Below, in pieces: positions 32,072 to 35,565 of a stretch of 35,565 nt of DNA (position 1 is its first letter; every line of letters starts with the position of its first letter). Under the pieces are notes generated by a model that made no database searches, was not told the DNA's origin, and was given only the letters and a program-made list of their open reading frames with translations. The translations under genes and the position numbers were made by a program. Source of the DNA: Extensimonas sp963708545 (GTDB taxonomy: Bacteria; Pseudomonadota; Gammaproteobacteria; Burkholderiales; Burkholderiaceae_C); the NCBI GenBank assembly GCA_963708545.1, contig CAVPUD010000086.1, positions 1 to 35,565 on the forward strand, read 5' to 3'.

Positions 32072-32563
32072 TCAGCGCGCCGGCGGGCCGCGCGCGAAAA
32101 ACACCGCGACATGCCGCACCACGGGCGCGGCGCGGCACGGCAACGCGGGAGCGCCGGGCGGCAGCGCCGCGGGCAGGACGAGCGCGACTGCGTGCAGCGC
32201 CTGCCCGAGCGTGAGCTGGTCGAGCAGTTGGCAGTCGGCCGTCGTGTGCTGCGGCAGCAGGCGCCGCAGTCCTTGGGAAAAGTCTTCTTCGGAGGCGGCG
32301 GCTGCTGCGCCGGGCGAGGTCGCACTCGCCGCCTCAGCCCCAAGCGCTGCGCCAGCGCCGCGCGCATCGGGCTCGCGCGCGTGCTGCACCGCCACCAGGT
32401 CCGCTGGCCCAGCGTGCGGCCCGAAGTGCAGCACCTTGTGCAGCTGGCCCACGGTGGACACGAGCACCAGGGCCAGCAGCAGCCACGCAAGCGCAGCATG
32501 GCGCGCGCTCTCCCAGACACGCCGTGGCGCGCTCAGTGGGTAGGGACTGCGCGGTTTGTGCAC
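32072..32563 (-). CDS. DUF2946-like small exported or membrane-anchored protein
   Basis: A 163-residue protein with one hydrophobic segment near the amino end (AALAWLLLALVLVSTVGQ, about 23-40), then LHKVLHFGPHAG, an Ala/Gly-rich stretch, TADCQLLDQLTLGQALHAVAL, a Pro/Leu/Ala-rich part, and the terminal FFARGPPAR. The paired features xCxLLDQL and a final ARGPP recall DUF2946-type proteins found beside TonB metal receptors. Several His and Cys residues may bind metal. No ATG is available; GTG 32563 is chosen, TTG 32575 is possible. Real or not is supported by its co-orientation between the ZnuD-like receptor gene and a crotonase gene 28 bases upstream, and by the intact signal-like segment. Confidence 0.65.
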   Translation of the reverse strand: MHKPRSPYPLSAPRRVWESARHAALAWLLLALVLVSTVGQLHKVLHFGPHAGPADLVAVQHAREPDARGAGAALGAEAASATSPGAAAAASEEDFSQGLRRLLPQHTTADCQLLDQLTLGQALHAVALVLPAALPPGAPALPCRAAPVVRHVAVFFARGPPAR

Positions 32564-32590
32564 GGCTTCGCCCAAGCTGCGTATTTCGCG

Positions 32591-33388
32591 TCAATGAAAG
32601 CGCGGCGCGCGCTTTTCGAGAAAGGCGTGCAGGCCCTCGCGCGCATCCTGGCTGCGCGTGCACTCCTGCAGCAGCGCCTGCTCGAGCGCCATCTGTGCCT
32701 GCAAGCCGCGCTGCGTGGCGTCTTCGCACAGGTGCTTGATCTTGGCCAGCGACCCCCTGGGCGCAAGCGCCAGGCGCGCGCACAGGGCCTCGGCGCGCTG
32801 CGCCAGCTCGGCATCGGGCACGACCTCATCGACCAAGCCCATGGCAAGGCATTGGCGCGCATCCAGCGCGTCGCTGAGCATGAACAGCTGGCGTGCGCGC
32901 ATAGAGCCTACGCGGCGCGTGACGAAATACGAAGCCCCCATGTCGGGCGACAGGCCCAGCGCCACGTAGCCGGTGCGCAGCTTCATCGACGCCGCGGCCA
33001 GCGCAAAATCGCCGCACAGCGCCCAGCCCACGCCGCCGCCGCCGACCGGGCCGTTGATGGCCGTGACCACGGGCGCAGGCAGCTGCGACAGGCGCATGAG
33101 CGCCGGGTGCGCGATCTCCACGAGCGCGCGCAGATACGACTCCAGTGTTTCCACATGCGCACGCATCTCGGCGATGTTGCCGCCGGCGCTGAACAGGCCG
33201 CCGCTGCCGCTGAGCAAGACCACGCGCGGCCGCGCCGCGGCCACCTCGTCCACCGCACGCGCCAGCGCCGCCGTGGCCGCGAGCGCAAGCGTGTGCGGGC
33301 CGTCGCTGCGGTCGAACACAATGCGGCCGATGCCGTGCGCGACGCTCCAGCGTATGGTGTCCACGGTTTGTTCCGTCACTTCGTGCAT
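32591..33388 (-). CDS. Enoyl-CoA hydratase/isomerase family protein, PaaG-like
   Basis: A 265-residue crotonase-fold protein. The CoA and oxyanion parts are present (FSAGGNIAEM at 66-75; NGPVGGGGVGWALCGD at 112-127). Both glutamates needed for hydration are absent: Gly121 and Tyr141 stand in their places. Instead Asp149 (GLSPDMGAS) matches the single aspartate of PaaG-type isomerases (LIPDAG). I therefore expect double-bond isomerisation of an enoyl-CoA, not hydration. AGGAGA lies five bases before the ATG. Neighbours (msrA upstream, the small DUF2946-like protein downstream) do not point to a pathway, and no phenylacetate genes are nearby. Confidence 0.88.
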   Translation of the reverse strand: MHEVTEQTVDTIRWSVAHGIGRIVFDRSDGPHTLALAATAALARAVDEVAAARPRVVLLSGSGGLFSAGGNIAEMRAHVETLESYLRALVEIAHPALMRLSQLPAPVVTAINGPVGGGGVGWALCGDFALAAASMKLRTGYVALGLSPDMGASYFVTRRVGSMRARQLFMLSDALDARQCLAMGLVDEVVPDAELAQRAEALCARLALAPRGSLAKIKHLCEDATQRGLQAQMALEQALLQECTRSQDAREGLHAFLEKRAPRFH

Positions 33389-33470
33389 GGCTGTCTCCTC
33401 TTTTTGGATGGGGCTACGGCGCCACGCTGGCGCCTGAACGTCCGCCCGGCCTCCCGCCGGCTGGCGGCTC

Positions 33471-34010
33471 TCACGACTTCAGGTGGCGCGCAAAGGTCTT
33501 GCGAAACTTTTCCAGCTTGGGCGCGATGACGAAGGCGCAGTAGCCTTGCTGCGGATGGCGCGCGAAATAGTCGCGATGGTAATCCTCGGCGGGCCAGAAA
33601 GCGGTCAAAGGCTGGACCTCGGTGACGATGGGCGCACCGAACACGCGCTGCACCTCGAGCTCACGGATCAAGGCGCGCGCGGCCTCGCCGTGCTCGGGGC
33701 GTTCGTAATAGATGCCGCTGCGATACTGTGGCCCCACGTCGTGGCCCTGGCGGTTGGGCGTGGTGGGGTCGTGCGTGGCAAAGAAGATTTGCAAAATCTC
33801 GCGCACGCCGATCTGCGCCGCATCGAACGTGACGCGCACGGCCTCGGCGTGCCCGGTCGTGCCCGTGCAGACCTGTTCGTAGCTCGGCTGCGGCACGTGG
33901 CCGTTGCAATAGCCGCTTTGCACTGCGAGAACGCCACGCACACGCTGAAAAACCGCCTCGGTGCACCAGAAGCAACCTCCAGCCAATGTGATCGTTTCTG
34001 TCGTCGTCAT
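33471..34010 (-). CDS. msrA: Peptide methionine (S)-S-oxide reductase
   Basis: A 179-residue repair enzyme that reduces S-sulfoxides of methionine in oxidised proteins, using thioredoxin. The active site GGCFWCTEAVF has the nucleophile Cys13; GYCNGHVPQPSYEQVCTGTTGHAEAV, FFATHDPTTPNRQGHDVGPQYRSGIYY and AEDYHRDYFARHPQQGYCAFVI complete the family, the last with a likely resolving cysteine. GGAGG is eight bases before the ATG. It is the first gene of a minus-strand series and is divergent from the Pcm-like gene (226 bases, no other gene seen there). Confidence 0.96.
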   Translation of the reverse strand: MTTTETITLAGGCFWCTEAVFQRVRGVLAVQSGYCNGHVPQPSYEQVCTGTTGHAEAVRVTFDAAQIGVREILQIFFATHDPTTPNRQGHDVGPQYRSGIYYERPEHGEAARALIRELEVQRVFGAPIVTEVQPLTAFWPAEDYHRDYFARHPQQGYCAFVIAPKLEKFRKTFARHLKS

Positions 34011-34236
34011 GAATCAAACCCTCCAGGCTACCCTTGGCGCCCAAGGAAAATCCCCTGGCTACGGCGGCTTTGGCTTTGTCCAGGGAGCACCACCAGCGCT
34101 CGATTATCACCAGCCGCCTTGGTGTAGGCCCCTCTTCGAAGCATCGCATGCGCCGCTTTTAGAATCACGGCATGGCATGCGGCCGCATGCGCGCAAACCG
34201 CCACCCCTTCTTCGGAATCCACCCTGGTATTCACCC

Positions 34237-34947
34237 ATGACCCTGCCCCTGAACACCACCGCCGACGCGAGCGATCCCATCGTGCGCGCCCGCTTCAACA
34301 TGATCGAGCAGCAAATCCGCCCCTGGAACGTGCTCGACGAGCAGGTGCTCGCGCTGCTCGAACAGGTGCGCCGCGAAGACTTCGTGCCGCCGGCATACCG
34401 TGCCATGGCGTTCATGGACACCGAAATCCCGCTGCTCGGCGAGCCCGAGCAGGCGTTGCGCCTGGGCCGCTGCATGCTGCCGCCGCGCGTGGAGGCGCGC
34501 ATGCTGCAAGACCTGCGCCCCCAGCCCGGTGACCGCGTGCTCGAAGTCGGCGCAGGCTCGGGCTACATGGCGGCGCTGCTGGCCAGCTGCACGCAGCAGG
34601 TGGTGTCGCTCGAAATCGTGCCCGAGCTCGCCGATTTCGCGCGCCGCAACCTGCAGCGTGCCGGCATTGCCAATGCGACCGTGCGCGTGGCCGACGGCGC
34701 GCACGACGCGCTGCCCGAAGGCCCGTTCGACATCATCGTGCTGAGCGGCTCGGTGGGCGAAGTCCCTGCGCGGCTGCTCGACCAGCTGCGTCCCGGCGGG
34801 CGCCTGGGCGCCATCGTCGGCGACGAGCCCATCATGCGCTTCACGTTCGTTCGCCAGGTCGAAAACCGCTTCGAGGCCAGCCAGCCCTGGGACTGCAAGG
34901 CGCCGCGCCTGCTCGGCTTCCCCGAGCCCGTGGCGTTCGAGTTCTGA
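34237..34947 (+). CDS. Protein-L-isoaspartate O-methyltransferase family protein
   Basis: A 236-residue SAM-dependent methyltransferase. The Rossmann motif I is VLEVGAGSGYMAALLA (101-116), followed by VVSLEIVPELADFARRNLQRAG and the post-motif DGAHDALPEGPFDIIVLSGSVGEVPARLLDQLRPGGRLGAIVGD. The amino part (RFNMIEQQIRPW, EDFVPPAYRAMAFMDTEIPLLG) follows PCMT, but the usual substrate loop GQTIS.P is replaced by RLGRCMLPPRVEARM. This variant is common in betaproteobacteria and may not repair isoaspartate; substrate unknown. ATG 34237 begins the conserved region; upstream in-frame sequence is not conserved. No clear ribosome site; TAGAAT at about 34159 might be a -10 box, unproven. Confidence 0.85.
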   Translation: MTLPLNTTADASDPIVRARFNMIEQQIRPWNVLDEQVLALLEQVRREDFVPPAYRAMAFMDTEIPLLGEPEQALRLGRCMLPPRVEARMLQDLRPQPGDRVLEVGAGSGYMAALLASCTQQVVSLEIVPELADFARRNLQRAGIANATVRVADGAHDALPEGPFDIIVLSGSVGEVPARLLDQLRPGGRLGAIVGDEPIMRFTFVRQVENRFEASQPWDCKAPRLLGFPEPVAFEF

Positions 34948-34994
34948 AAGCCGCGCGCTGCGCGCGGCACAGCCGCTGGCAGTATCAACCTCTG

Positions 34995-35071
34995 GACTTA
35001 CGCAAACAAGGATGCAGTGAGGTGTTTTGCCATGGGGCGAACGCCTTGCCTAACCCCGATTTGCGTAAGTC
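34995..35071. mobile_element. 77-bp MITE-like element with 12-bp terminal inverted repeats
   Basis: GACTTACGCAAA (34995-35006) and TTTGCGTAAGTC (35060-35071) are perfect inverted repeats around 53 bases with no coding capacity. It fills most of the 131-base gap between two convergent genes. No target duplication is obvious, and no transposase with such ends is in the window. Confidence 0.65.
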
Positions 35072-35078
35072 GTGAACC

Positions 35079-35564
35079 TCAATCCGCGATGCATATCTGC
35101 GTCTGCTCGCCCAGCCCTGCGCCGCCCAGGCGCATCACGTCGCCGGGCTTGAGAAACCACGGCGTGGGCTTTTGCCCCAGGCCCACGCCGTGGGGCGTGC
35201 CCGTGAGCACGATGTCGCCGGGTTCGAGCGACATGAACTGGCTGATGTAAGCCAGCACTGTAGGCACGTCGAAGATGAAGTTGCGCGTGTTGCCGTCCTG
35301 CACGCGCTGGCCGTTGACCTCGAGCCACAGGCCGATCGCGTGCGGGTCGGGCAACTCGTCGGTGGTCACGAGCCACGGGCCTATCGGGGCAAAGCTGTCG
35401 TAGCTCTTGCCCTTGTCCCACTGGCCGCCGCGCTCGCTCTGGTAGGCGCGCTCGGACACGTCGTTGGCAAGCACGTAGCCGGCCACGTGCTGCAGTGCGG
35501 TGTCTTTGCGCACGTGGCTCGCGCGGGTGCCTATGACCACGCCGAGCTCCACCTCGGCGGATGC
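35079..35564 (-). CDS. Fumarylacetoacetate hydrolase family protein (5' end outside window)
   Basis: The carboxy-terminal 161 or so residues of an FAH-superfamily enzyme; the frame runs on through the window edge (ASAEVELGVVIGT). These metal enzymes hydrolyse or hydrate acylpyruvates and related oxo-acids in aromatic and sugar-acid breakdown. Seen here are the metal-binding acidic residue in EVELGVVIG, GYVLANDVSERAYQ, KSYDSFAPIGPWLVT, NTRNFIFDVPTVLAYIS, the signature TGTPHGVGLG, and the terminal KPGDVMRLGGAGLGEQTQI. The subgroup is the one annotated as 2-keto-4-pentenoate hydratase/acylpyruvase/ureidoglycolate lyase-like; the true substrate is unknown. Its stop is eight bases from the small MITE-like element. 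Confidence 0.9.
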   Translation of the reverse strand, partial: ASAEVELGVVIGTRASHVRKDTALQHVAGYVLANDVSERAYQSERGGQWDKGKSYDSFAPIGPWLVTTDELPDPHAIGLWLEVNGQRVQDGNTRNFIFDVPTVLAYISQFMSLEPGDIVLTGTPHGVGLGQKPTPWFLKPGDVMRLGGAGLGEQTQICIAD

Positions 35565-35565
35565 C

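Noticed and set aside
33418..33434. A perfect hairpin GGCGCCA-CGC-TGGCGCC between msrA and the PaaG-like gene
   Set aside because: There is no U-run on either strand, so it is not a standard terminator. GC-rich palindromes are expected in this DNA.
1..35565. CRISPR arrays, toxin-antitoxin pairs, phage genes or a biosynthetic cluster
   Set aside because: I looked on both strands and saw none. The only regular array is the GGTCA pentamer run, which has no spacers.

Overview
The window is GC-rich DNA packed with genes on both strands. It looks like the chromosome of a betaproteobacterium, most likely family Comamonadaceae (Burkholderiales, Acidovorax-like). The reasons are the housekeeping gene order (perM-like gene, purM, hda, HAD hydrolase, pcnB, folK; hrcA facing nadK then recN), the protein sequences, and several copies of a short palindromic repeat that I associate from memory with this family. 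Genus is an inference; no rRNA is present.

Layout. 1-2731 (+): the end of purL (with its glutaminase domain), a DUF808 membrane protein and an OmpW-type porin, closed by a strong bidirectional terminator. 2829-8344 (-): a DODA/LigB-type dioxygenase, an enoyl-CoA hydratase, ispF and ispD (MEP isoprenoid pathway) separated by 16 tandem copies of a pentamer, and an orphan CoxL-like molybdopterin subunit. 8437-9400: an accessory patch with a frameshifted IS3-type remnant, a 169-bp foldback element, and a tRNA-Ile(CAU) gene interrupted in its anticodon loop by a 264-nt group I intron of the Azoarcus type. 9400-13009: hrcA (-) facing nadK-recN (+). 13009-22296: one huge gene for a cyclic beta-1,2-glucan synthase (GT84 + GH94), bounded by a perfect 14-bp inverted repeat that starts in the recN stop codon. 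22348-24495 (-): a PerM-type permease and purM. 24701-29158 (+): hda, a HAD phosphatase, pcnB, folK, pdxH. 29228-34010 (-): a DUF2242 protein, a ZnuD-like TonB receptor, a small DUF2946-like protein, a PaaG-like crotonase, msrA. 34237-34947 (+): a Pcm-like methyltransferase. 35079-end (-): an FAH-family hydrolase, cut by the window edge, preceded by a 77-bp element with 12-bp terminal inverted repeats.

Most genes are core metabolism: purines (purL, purM), isoprenoids (ispD, ispF), NAD (nadK), folate (folK), vitamin B6 (pdxH), heat-shock control (hrcA), DNA repair and replication control (recN, hda) and RNA decay (pcnB). The most notable items are the intron-split tRNA-Ile(CAU), the inverted-repeat-bounded glucan synthase insertion, the small non-coding elements (foldback, MITE-like, pentamer array), and family repeats that have entered coding sequence (inside purL, and forming the C-terminus of IspF). 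I saw no CRISPR array, no defence system and no intact transposase.
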